Under the pieces are notes generated by a model. That model saw only the letters and a program-made list of their open reading frames with translations. It did not search any database and was not told the origin of the DNA. From positions 1 through 37,767 of the forward strand of contig VMTC01000080.1 in assembly GCA_013791765.1 (NCBI GenBank): a stretch of 37,767 nt of DNA, given 5' to 3'. This DNA comes from Rhodoferax sp. Its GTDB lineage: Bacteria > Pseudomonadota > Gammaproteobacteria > Burkholderiales > Burkholderiaceae_C. Within the stretch, counting starts at the first letter, position 1; each line of letters starts with the position of its first letter. Positions 16,271-23,557 of this stretch are shown here, in pieces. Made by a program: the position numbers and the translations under genes.

Positions 16271-16920
16271 AGCTGTGGTGGAAGAATTGGTGGGGCCTGC
16301 AGTCTGGGCGCATCAATGCCTTGAGTCTGCGAGAGCGGGTGTTCCTGTTTCTGGCCATCATTGCCGCTTGCATGGCTTTGGCCGATGTGCTGTGGCTGTC
16401 GCCCGCGCAAGTGGCGCACAGGCAATTGACGCAGCGCTTTGAGAAGCAAAGTGCCGAGTTGCAGCGAGCGCGTGAAGAGTTGAAAGCGCTGGCCCAGCCC
16501 GTTGATGCCGGTCAGGCCACGCGCGCTGAAATCGCGGCCCTCAACACCGAGTTGGAGTCCGTCAACCTCAGCATCAAAGAGGCGCTGCCCGACACCGCGC
16601 GGGCCACCCCGCTGGCGCAGGCATTGGGCCATTTGCTGCGCCGCCACCCTGGTTTGACCTTGGTGCACACGGCGGCCATGCCGCCTGAAATTGTGAAGGT
16701 CGAGCCGGGGCAAGTTGCCAACGCGCCCGCGCTGCCATTGAGCTTGACGCGTCAAGGCATTGAACTGACGGTGGCGGGTGCTTACCCGGATTTGACGCAA
16801 TACGTTCAGACGCTTGAAAACTCGATGCCGCAGGTGCGTTGGGGCTCAATGACGCTCAAGAGCGACACTTTGCCGCCGCAGCTGACGCTTCAATTGTTCT
16901 TGCTGGGGGTGCAACCATGA
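16267..16920 (+). CDS. mshJ: MshJ, PilO-like inner membrane protein
   Basis: 217 residues from the ATG overlapping the previous stop. The N-terminal cytoplasmic tail MKLWWKNWWGLQSGRINALSLRERV is followed by a membrane helix (about 26-45), a coiled coil (QRFEKQSAELQRAREELKAL and EIAALNTELESVNLSIKEAL) and a periplasmic domain ending in LPPQLTLQLFLLGVQP. This is PilO/GspM topology. With the PilN-like protein it makes the periplasmic arch of the alignment complex. Its stop overlaps the mshK ATG (16917-16920). Confidence 0.84.
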   Translation: MKLWWKNWWGLQSGRINALSLRERVFLFLAIIAACMALADVLWLSPAQVAHRQLTQRFEKQSAELQRAREELKALAQPVDAGQATRAEIAALNTELESVNLSIKEALPDTARATPLAQALGHLLRRHPGLTLVHTAAMPPEIVKVEPGQVANAPALPLSLTRQGIELTVAGAYPDLTQYVQTLENSMPQVRWGSMTLKSDTLPPQLTLQLFLLGVQP

Positions 16921-17353
16921 AGCGTGCGCTGTTCTGCCTGATTGGCCCGCTGCTTGCTGCGGCGCTTGGCGTGGCCGGCGCCCAGAGCCTGCGCGACCCG
17001 ACGCAGCCACCGCTTGATGCGGGCGTGTCCAGCGCACCCAGTGCACCCAGTGCTGCGCGCTCGCTCAGCTTCGACTCAAACGCCACCACTGTGATTGTGC
17101 GCAATGGGCACAGGTACCTGGCGGTGGGCACGCGTCTGTACGCAACCGGTGAAAAATTTGTCCTGGCGCGAATCGAGCCTACCACCGAGACCGAGCTCTG
17201 GCTGCGCGAAGGCGGTGTGCTGCGCAAACTGCCCTTCTTTGAGGCATTGAACGCCATGCGGTCTCCGTGCCTGCTGCCAACGCACGCAAGTCGCGCACTC
17301 AGCCCCGCACCCCATCGCCTGGCGTCGCTCCTGCCCTTGATGTTCGACCCTGA
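16917..17353 (+). CDS. mshK: MshK, PilP-like periplasmic protein, with a probable 3' frameshift
   Basis: The start ATG overlaps the mshJ stop. A cleavable signal peptide (MKRALFCLIGPLLAAALGVAGAQ) is followed by LRDPTQPP, typical of MshK/PilP/GspB linkers, and a small beta domain (TVIVRNGHRYLAVGTRLYATGEKFVLARIE, residues about 57-90). In the frame as read, the protein runs on to 17492, overlapping mshL by 116 bases with low-complexity sequence. Adding one base near 17241-17243 continues as FFE-GIERHAVSVPAANARKSR and stops at 17353, 23 bases before mshL, which looks far more natural. The frameshift is inferred from spacing and sequence character. The product would tie the inner membrane complex to the secretin. 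Confidence 0.7.
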
Positions 17354-17376
17354 GCCCTATCTAGAAAAGCCGACCC

Positions 17377-19209
17377 ATGATGACTATTTTTCAACCCACC
17401 CGACCAGGCCCGCCCGCTTGTGCGCCCGCAGCGGCCTTGTCAAGCTTGTGTCTGGCGCTGGGCGTGAGCTTGCTGGCGGGCTGCGCGGCTGAGCGGCCCT
17501 TGCGCATGCCCAACGTGGGCGACACGATTCGTGCCGACCTGGCCGCGCTGCCCAAGCCGGTGTTTGTGCCCGCGCGCATCAGTGACGCCCTGGCCGAGCC
17601 GGCGCCGCCACCGGTGGCCTTGGCACCGGAGCCACGGTTGGACTTGCTGGTCAACAACGCCCAGGCGCGCGAGGTGTTTTTGGCGATCGTGGCCGACACG
17701 CGCTACAGCATGATGATGCATCCCGATGTGGCCGGCACCTTGTCGGTTACGCTGCGCGGCGTGACCGTGCTGGAGGCCTTAGAGGCGATTCGTGATGTCT
17801 ACGGTTACGACTTCAAGATGGACGGCCGACGCATCACCGTCTATGGGCCAGCGCTGCAGACCAGGATTTTTACAATCAATTACCCGCATTCACAGCGGGT
17901 TGGTAGCAGCGACTTGCGGGTCTCGCCAGGGGCGGCGCTGCAGGCCAGCACATCGGGTGGAACGACATCCGGCTCCACGCAGCCCACGGCGAGCAGCCAG
18001 CAAGGCGAAGGCAGCCGCGTCACCACGACGTCCAAAACTGATTTTTGGGCAGAACTGTCGGGCGCTGTCAAAGGCTTGGTGGGCGCAGGGCCCGGGCGCA
18101 GCGTGGTCACCAGCCCGCAGGCCGGCATCATGGCGGTGCATGCCATGCCCGACGAACTGCGCCAGGTCGACAAATTCCTGAAGGCGGCGCAGATAGCGGT
18201 CGAGCGGCAAGTGATGCTGGAGGCCAAGATTGTGGAGGTCGAACTGCGTGATGGTTACCAGAGTGGCATCGATTGGTCGGCCTTGAAGAACGGCGGAGGC
18301 TCGACCGGTGCCATGGGTGTGATTGGTGGCAATGCCAATAGCCCGATCAGCAGTTCTGCGTCCACCATCACCTCGACCAATACCCTGGTACGCGGTGTGC
18401 AGTCCAATCTGCCCGGTTTTTCCGGCGGGTCGTCGCTCTTGGCCGACGCGATCTCGTTGCCCGCGGCTGGCGCCGGCCTGTTTGGTCTGGCATTTGCCAC
18501 CGATGGCTTTCAGGCGGTGCTCGGTTTTCTGGAAACGCAGGGCGACGTACAGATACTCTCGAGCCCGCGCATAGCGACCCTGAACAACCAGAAGGCCGTG
18601 CTCAAGGTTGGGGCAGAAGATTTTTTTGTGACCAATGTGTCGGGGGGCACGACGACGAGCACGACCAGCAACTCCAACGCGACCGCGACCATGCCGTCCA
18701 TCACCTTGACGCCGTTTTTCTCCGGCATATCGCTTGATGTGACACCCCAGATCGATGACGGTAACAAGATCATGCTGCATGTGCATCCGTCGGTGACCAC
18801 CGTGACCGAAAAAGCCAAGCAGATTGATCTGGGCAGCGCGGGCAATTATGTGTTGCCCTTGGCGTCGAGCAGCATGAACGAGACCGACACCCTGGTGCGT
18901 ATCCAGGACGGCAACATTGTGGCCATTGGCGGCCTGATGCAGATCGAGTCCAACCGAAAATCCTCGGGCTTGCCCGGCACCAGCGATGTGCCTTTTCTTT
19001 CGGCCATCTTTGGCAACCGCGCCAACACCGGCCGCAAAAAAGAAGTGGTGGTGCTGATCAAGCCCACCATCATCCGCACCGCGCAGGACTGGGAAGCACA
19101 GACCCGGCGCACCCGCGCCGCGCTGGAAGACATTGAAATCGTGCGCGCCCGCGTGATCCGCATTGACGGCACGGTGCAAGAGGGCGCAGTCAAAACTCCC
19201 ATGCAGTGA
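17377..19209 (+). CDS. mshL: MshL, outer membrane secretin lipoprotein
   Basis: 610 residues. ATGATG gives two possible starts (17377, 17380). Lipoprotein signal with lipobox LAGC (cysteine at about 36). An STN/N0-like domain follows (LDLLVNNAQAREVFLAIV...GTLSVTLRGVTVLEALEAI), then an N1-like region (QAGIMAVHAMPDELRQVDKFL) and the C-terminal secretin barrel (VMLEAKIVEVELRDGYQSGIDW, VQILSSPRIATLNNQKAVLKVG, LVRIQDGNIVAIGGLMQ, VVVLIKPTIIR). It forms the outer membrane gate for the pilus. The stop codon overlaps the mshM ATG. A 446-codon open frame on the opposite strand is a codon-bias shadow. Confidence 0.93.
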   Translation: MMTIFQPTRPGPPACAPAAALSSLCLALGVSLLAGCAAERPLRMPNVGDTIRADLAALPKPVFVPARISDALAEPAPPPVALAPEPRLDLLVNNAQAREVFLAIVADTRYSMMMHPDVAGTLSVTLRGVTVLEALEAIRDVYGYDFKMDGRRITVYGPALQTRIFTINYPHSQRVGSSDLRVSPGAALQASTSGGTTSGSTQPTASSQQGEGSRVTTTSKTDFWAELSGAVKGLVGAGPGRSVVTSPQAGIMAVHAMPDELRQVDKFLKAAQIAVERQVMLEAKIVEVELRDGYQSGIDWSALKNGGGSTGAMGVIGGNANSPISSSASTITSTNTLVRGVQSNLPGFSGGSSLLADAISLPAAGAGLFGLAFATDGFQAVLGFLETQGDVQILSSPRIATLNNQKAVLKVGAEDFFVTNVSGGTTTSTTSNSNATATMPSITLTPFFSGISLDVTPQIDDGNKIMLHVHPSVTTVTEKAKQIDLGSAGNYVLPLASSSMNETDTLVRIQDGNIVAIGGLMQIESNRKSSGLPGTSDVPFLSAIFGNRANTGRKKEVVVLIKPTIIRTAQDWEAQTRRTRAALEDIEIVRARVIRIDGTVQEGAVKTPMQ

Positions 19210-20126
19210 TGTATCTGCGGCACTTTTCACTGCGTGAGGCGCCGTTTTCCATCACGCCCGACAGTGCCTTCTTCTACGCCCATGACGGCGCGCAGGCCGC
19301 GCTCAACACGCTGCTGGTGGCGCTGCGCAGTGGCGAAGGCTTTCTGAAGATTGTTGGTGAGGTGGGTTGCGGCAAGACAGTGCTGTGCCGCCAGTTGCTC
19401 AAGACGCTCCAGGGCGAGTGTGTGACGGCCTACATCCCGAACCCCGACATGGGGCCCGATGATCTGCTGATGGCCTTGATCCATGAGTTGGGTGTCGAAC
19501 TGTCACCGCCGCTGGGTCGCCACAAAGTTTTCAACGCGCTGCGTGACTGCCTGTTGAAACACGCTGAGGCGGGTCATCGCGTGGTGGTGTGCATTGATGA
19601 AGCGCAGGCCATTCCCCTGCGCACAGTGGAGAGCCTTCGTCTGCTGTCCAATCTGGAGACGGAAAAACGCAAATTGCTGCAAATCGTTTTGCTGGGGCAG
19701 CCTGAACTGGATCAAAAGCTGTCGCGCCCCGAGATTCGTCAGTTGTTGCAACGCATCACCTTCAGCGAGTACCTCGGGCCGATGATGGCCCACCGCGTAC
19801 CCGGCTATCTGGCGCATCGTCTGGCAACGGCCGCATTGAGCGATGCCACCGATACCCAGGTGTTTGAGCCGGAGGCGGCGCAAGCCATCGCCCGCTTGAG
19901 TGGTGGTGTGCCAAGACTGGTGAATATTCTGGCGCATAAATGTTTGATGCTGGCCTATGGTGAGAACACGCACCGCGTGAACAGGCAACATGTACGTCTG
20001 GCCGGCGTCGACACACCCGGTGTGCGCGCGCTGGCGAAGACGTCCTGGTTATCGCGCTGGCTGATCTGGCGCAAATATCGGCCCGGTCAGGAAATTGCGC
20101 AAGACCAGCAGGGAGCAGCACTTTGA
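19209..20126 (+). CDS. mshM: MshM, ExeA-like AAA+ ATPase
   Basis: 305 residues. The ATG at 19209 overlaps the mshL stop (TGATG). The start MYLRHFSLREAPFSITPDSAFFY is the family signature. Walker A is GEVGCGKT (residues 50-57), Walker B is around VVVCIDEAQAI, sensor-type LIGQPELD-like sequence is present as LLGQPELD, and GGVPRLVNILAHKCLMLAY is the C-terminal helical domain. Members such as ExeA help assemble the secretin across the cell wall. No peptidoglycan-binding or SPOR tail is present here, unlike the paralogue at 36829-37767. The gene is followed directly by mshN. Confidence 0.9.
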   Translation: MYLRHFSLREAPFSITPDSAFFYAHDGAQAALNTLLVALRSGEGFLKIVGEVGCGKTVLCRQLLKTLQGECVTAYIPNPDMGPDDLLMALIHELGVELSPPLGRHKVFNALRDCLLKHAEAGHRVVVCIDEAQAIPLRTVESLRLLSNLETEKRKLLQIVLLGQPELDQKLSRPEIRQLLQRITFSEYLGPMMAHRVPGYLAHRLATAALSDATDTQVFEPEAAQAIARLSGGVPRLVNILAHKCLMLAYGENTHRVNRQHVRLAGVDTPGVRALAKTSWLSRWLIWRKYRPGQEIAQDQQGAAL

Positions 20127-21355
20127 GCGTGATCAACAAAATGTTGCGTGACCTGGACAGCCGCCAGACCGGCGGCCCGGCACCAAATTCGGACCCGGCT
20201 CAAGGGGTAGACCCGCGCAGCGCCTTGACGCGCCATACCCTGAGCGTTCAACGTACTGAGCCGCCGGGGCGTCAGGCGTTCTCTTTCGCTCGCACGCTGC
20301 AACTTGTGACGATGGTGCTGACCGTGCTGGGCGTGGCAGCGTGGTTGTATCTGAATCAAAGCGCTGCGCCGCAGCCGGCGGCTGCGCCCACAGGGCAAGT
20401 CGCCATCAGCAAAACACCACCGGTGGCGCCAGCGGCGCCAAGCGCGGCCCCGCAAGCGACGAGCAGCGTGATGGGCGCGTCGCCGCCAGCGTCGCCAACG
20501 CGCACCGCGTCGCCCACTGTGCTTGCCAAGCCGGCTGTTGTGCCTCGCCCCGTGCCCGCCACCTTGCCTGCAGCAGTCGCAGTGCCTGCGCCCATGCCCG
20601 CTGCGACCCACCTTGATTTTTCGCTCAAGATGGACAACTTCCTGCAGCACACGCCTAGTCCAACGGCGCCGGCACGGCCCCCGGCCGCTGTCACAGCCCG
20701 CGCCGGGGCTGCGCCGGCCTTAGCCCCGGCCGCCCCGAATGTGCCAGCGCCAGCCCCGGCTGCTGTGACCCAAGCGACCCCATCAGCCGCATCCGCCGCA
20801 TCCACCGCATCCACCGCATCCACCACGCAGCAGGCCCCGGCCCGAGCACCCGCCGCGCAGGAAGCCCTGGCGCAAGCCCAACAACTGTGGAACGCCGGTT
20901 CGCGCTCTGCGGCCATTGACCTGTTGCACCAAGCGTTGACGCTGGCCGAACGTGCCAGCCAAGCCGGCGCGCCATCGGGCTCTGCGTCGGTAGTGGCTGC
21001 CCTTGCCCGCGAACTGGCGCGCATGGAGCTGGCTGAAGGCCGGGTCAGTCAGGCGCTGGCGATGCTGACCCGGCTGGAGCCGGTGCTCTCAAGCGTGGCT
21101 GACATCTGGGCGATTCGAGGCAACGCGGCACAGCGTCTCGGCCAGCACGCAGCGTCGGCCTCCGCCTATCTGATGGCTCTGAAGTTTCGTCCGAGTGAGC
21201 CACGCTGGATGCTGGGCGCGGCCGTTTCGCTCGCAGCCCAGGGCCAAACGGCCGCTGCCGCCGAATTGGCGGAGAAGGCACGGGACGGTGGCGCGCTCAC
21301 GCCCGAAGTCGCCAACTACTTGCGTCAATTGGGTGTGCCGTTGCGCGAGCGCTGA
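20123..21355 (+). CDS. mshN: MshN, TPR-containing membrane protein
   Basis: 410 residues. The start is a TTG (20123-20125) overlapping the mshM stop; it gives the canonical MSVINKMLRDLDSRQ, so a rare start codon is well supported. One membrane helix (about 59-77) is followed by a long Ala/Pro-rich linker and a C-terminal TPR region (about 245-405: QAQQLWNAGSRSAAIDLLHQAL, ALAMLTRLEP, IWAIRGNAAQRLGQHAASASAY). The linker holds a nine-base tandem repeat encoding Ala-Ser-Thr. MshN probably scaffolds the machinery in the periplasm. In classical MSHA loci mshE and mshG would follow; here an HD-GYP gene does. Confidence 0.88.
   Translation: MSVINKMLRDLDSRQTGGPAPNSDPAQGVDPRSALTRHTLSVQRTEPPGRQAFSFARTLQLVTMVLTVLGVAAWLYLNQSAAPQPAAAPTGQVAISKTPPVAPAAPSAAPQATSSVMGASPPASPTRTASPTVLAKPAVVPRPVPATLPAAVAVPAPMPAATHLDFSLKMDNFLQHTPSPTAPARPPAAVTARAGAAPALAPAAPNVPAPAPAAVTQATPSAASAASTASTASTTQQAPARAPAAQEALAQAQQLWNAGSRSAAIDLLHQALTLAERASQAGAPSGSASVVAALARELARMELAEGRVSQALAMLTRLEPVLSSVADIWAIRGNAAQRLGQHAASASAYLMALKFRPSEPRWMLGAAVSLAAQGQTAAAAELAEKARDGGALTPEVANYLRQLGVPLRER
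20789..20824 (+). repeat. Nine-base tandem repeat in mshN linker
   Basis: Four units of GCATCCACC (first unit GCATCCGCC) run from 20789 to 20824 and encode the Ala-Ser-Thr run in the linker. The unit is a multiple of three, so copy-number change would alter linker length without breaking the frame. Confidence 0.8.
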
Positions 21356-21391
21356 GGTCTATACTTAGTTCTGGTTACCAGGGATCTGTTT

Positions 21392-22630
21392 GTGCTCAAA
21401 AAAATCAATGTCCAGCAGCTTCGCCCCGGGATGCATCTGCAAGAGTTCTGTGGCTCCTGGATGGAGCATCCCTTTTTTCGCAGCAGTTTTGTCCTGAGCT
21501 CTGCCGAAGAAATTGCCGCCATTCTGGCGAGCAGCATCACGCAAGTGTGGATCGATTGCGACAAGGGCCTGGATGTCCTCGCAGGTGAAGCCGTCGTGTC
21601 CGAGGCCCAGTCGCAAGCCAAGGTGGACGACGAAGTCAAACAGGTGGCCGCAGGGAAACGCCAGATCGCACCGGTCGGTGCGGCGCAAGAACTTGAACGC
21701 GCCGCCAAGATCTGTCAGCGTTCCAAGCAGGCGGTGCTGTTCATGTTTGAAGAAGCGCGCATGGGCAACGCGGTGGATGTGGGTGGCGCCAAACTGCTGG
21801 TCGAAGAAATATCTGACTCGGTGGCGCGCAACCCCGGTGCGCTCATCAGCCTGGCCCGACTCAAGACGGCCGACGACTACACCTACATGCATTCGGTGGC
21901 GGTGTGCGCCATGATGGTGGCCTTGGCCAAACAATTGGGCCTGGATGAAGCGCAGACCCGTTCGGCCGGCTTGGCCGGACTGCTGCACGATCTGGGCAAG
22001 GCCGTGATGCCGGTGGACGTGCTCAACAAGCCCGGAAAGCTCACCGACGCCGAGTTCACCCTCATCAAAAGCCATCCGGTGGAGGGGCACAAGATGCTGC
22101 TGTGCGGCGACAACGCGGACCCGATTGCGCTGGAGGTTGGCCTGCATCACCATGAAAAGATGGATGGTTCGGGCTACCCGGATCAGCTGGCCGGCGATCA
22201 GATCAGCTTGTGGGCGCGCATGGGCGCAGTCTGTGATGTCTATGACGCCATCACCTCCAACCGGCCGTACAAATCGGGCTGGGACCCGGCCGAATCCCTG
22301 CGCAAGATGGCCGAGTGGACCAAGGGCCATTTTGACCCCCATGTATTTCAGGCCTTCGTGAAAAGCATGGGCATCTACCCGGTCGGCTCGCTGGTGCGGC
22401 TGACGTCCGGCCGCCTTGGCGTGGTGATGGAGCAAACGGCGAAGTCGCTGACCACGCCCTGCGTCAAGGTCTTTTTCTCGACCAAGTCCAACATGCGCAT
22501 CGCGCCGCAGTTGATTGACCTGTCCAGGGCGGACACCCGCGAAAAAATCGCTGCGCGGGAAGATCCAGCCCAGTGGAACTTTCCGGATATCAATGAATTG
22601 TGGTCAGGCTTACCGAGCGCGCCCTGGTGA
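21392..22630 (+). CDS. HD-GYP domain cyclic-di-GMP phosphodiesterase
   Basis: 412 residues from a GTG start (MLKKINVQQLRPGMHLQEFCG), the usual N-terminal DUF3391-type domain of this group (about 1-130). The HD-GYP domain (about 155-340) has HSVAVCAMMVAL, the metal-binding H199-D200 (LLHDLGK), KSHPVEGHKMLL, HHHEKMDGSGYPDQL with GYP at 261-263, and DVYDAITSNRPYKSGW. The active-site residues look complete, so it should hydrolyse c-di-GMP. It is 36 bases after mshN and may be cotranscribed. A short CTGGT/ACCAG inverted repeat lies in the gap (21371-21381). The location beside two pilus systems suggests a role in their c-di-GMP control. Confidence 0.9.
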   Translation: MLKKINVQQLRPGMHLQEFCGSWMEHPFFRSSFVLSSAEEIAAILASSITQVWIDCDKGLDVLAGEAVVSEAQSQAKVDDEVKQVAAGKRQIAPVGAAQELERAAKICQRSKQAVLFMFEEARMGNAVDVGGAKLLVEEISDSVARNPGALISLARLKTADDYTYMHSVAVCAMMVALAKQLGLDEAQTRSAGLAGLLHDLGKAVMPVDVLNKPGKLTDAEFTLIKSHPVEGHKMLLCGDNADPIALEVGLHHHEKMDGSGYPDQLAGDQISLWARMGAVCDVYDAITSNRPYKSGWDPAESLRKMAEWTKGHFDPHVFQAFVKSMGIYPVGSLVRLTSGRLGVVMEQTAKSLTTPCVKVFFSTKSNMRIAPQLIDLSRADTREKIAAREDPAQWNFPDINELWSGLPSAPW

Positions 22631-22648
22631 AATTTAGATCAAATACGG

Positions 22649-22690
22649 CTCTAGCCCTCGTAAATTAAGCCTGTGTAGCTATCAAAATAA
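22649..22690 (+). repeat. Dispersed intergenic repeat, copy 3
   Basis: CTCTAGCCCTCGT (22649-22661), 14 variable bases, TAGCTATCA (22676-22684). It lies just after the HD-GYP stop codon, at the meeting point of the convergent MSHA and second pilus loci. It has the same block spacing as copies 1 and 2. Confidence 0.8.
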
Positions 22691-22743
22691 TACCAGAATC
22701 AAGAGCAAGCAGGACATCGTCGTCGCAGCTCAGGAATGCGGCG

Positions 22744-22947
22744 TCAGCTCAATCTCAGCACCGCATTGGGAACAGCGATGTTTTCATCTTGCCCCACGCA
22801 GGCAGTGCCGGTGCGGAAATTCCCGGTCGCTACGTTGCCGTCGTCGGCGGCGCGATCGATTTGCAGCGCCACGTCGCAGTCAATGTTTTGAATGCGAATG
22901 ATGTTGACCCAGTTGGCTGGCAGTCCTGCCAGACCCGATTGGGAGAT
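22744..22947 (-). pseudogene. Startless pilin C-terminal fragment downstream of prepilin 3
   Basis: 67 codons plus stop, in a different frame from, and starting five bases beyond, the stop of the prepilin gene at 22952. Its reading (ISQSGLAGLPANWVNIIRIQ, then CDVALQID, DDG, TGNF) aligns without gaps to the end of that prepilin from LP onward: 19 identities in 43 residues by hand, including C-D-V-A, I-D, D-D-G and T-G-N. It has no start codon, signal or Shine-Dalgarno. It is either the tail of a deleted tandem pilin gene or a silent alternative C-terminus available for recombination. Together with copy 3 of the repeat it accounts for the 321-base gap between the HD-GYP gene and the prepilin. 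Confidence 0.72.
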
Positions 22948-22951
22948 TCAC

Positions 22952-23557
22952 TCAAAGGCCAACCGCGTAGAACGGCACTGGATCATTGGCACCGCCAGGC
23001 AAGCAGCTTGCGACCGATGCACGGACGTTTCCCGTGTTGATAACGCCATCATCGATTTTTAGATCAATTTCCATGGCGACATCGCATGGCAAGTTGGCCA
23101 GCTCAATGACGTTCTGGATGGAAGTCGGCAAGGTTGCCACGTTTGAAGTGGCACGCGAAATGATGCGCACGTTGCCGTATTTAGTTCGGATTTGTAGGCC
23201 ATCGCCATGGATAAATCCTGCATTGACCAAGTGGTTGGGTACAAGGGGAACCTCGGTGGCGCCGGCAATCAGACCATTACCATTGCCCCCGGCCGCTACG
23301 TTTGGAATCTCGTTGGCGCTAAAAACCCAGTCGCCAGGCAGGTAGTGATACCGTTCTCTAAAGTATTGGGATGAAGTTTGCAGATCCTTGATGATGGCCA
23401 TCACGTCCTTGACCTGCATGCCGCGAATCAGCGATTGCCCTTGAAGAATTCCCCCAAGAATCAACCCGATGATGACCAGCACAATGGACACCTCGACTAA
23501 GGTGAAGCCCTTCGTTGATTCCCTGGACGTCTTGAGCCCTTTAAGGTAGTTTGGCAT
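22952..23557 (-). CDS. Prepilin 3 of the second pilus system
   Basis: 201 residues from the ATG at 23555-23557, preferred because GAAAGGC lies about ten bases upstream; an in-frame start at 23578 is also possible. Leader MPNYLKGLKTSRESTKG, then FTLVEVSIVLVIIGLILGGIL with +5 Glu. The head includes YFRERYHYLPGDW and ends with a C-D-V-A / I-D / DDG / TGNV segment that is shared in outline with prepilin 1 and with the fragment downstream. The start overlaps the stop of the large prepilin upstream by 17 bases, so the two are translationally coupled. Assembly role (major or minor subunit) cannot be read from sequence. Confidence 0.83.
   Translation of the reverse strand: MPNYLKGLKTSRESTKGFTLVEVSIVLVIIGLILGGILQGQSLIRGMQVKDVMAIIKDLQTSSQYFRERYHYLPGDWVFSANEIPNVAAGGNGNGLIAGATEVPLVPNHLVNAGFIHGDGLQIRTKYGNVRIISRATSNVATLPTSIQNVIELANLPCDVAMEIDLKIDDGVINTGNVRASVASCLPGGANDPVPFYAVGL

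Noticed and set aside
17890-19230. Long open frame (446 codons) on the minus strand opposite mshL
   Set aside because: Antisense shadow of a high-GC gene; the plus-strand secretin motifs and operon overlaps are unequivocal, and the antisense protein has no recognisable domain.
20761-20830. CRISPR-like short repeats in mshN
   Set aside because: Nine-base in-frame tandem units coding Ala-Ser-Thr, with no spacers.
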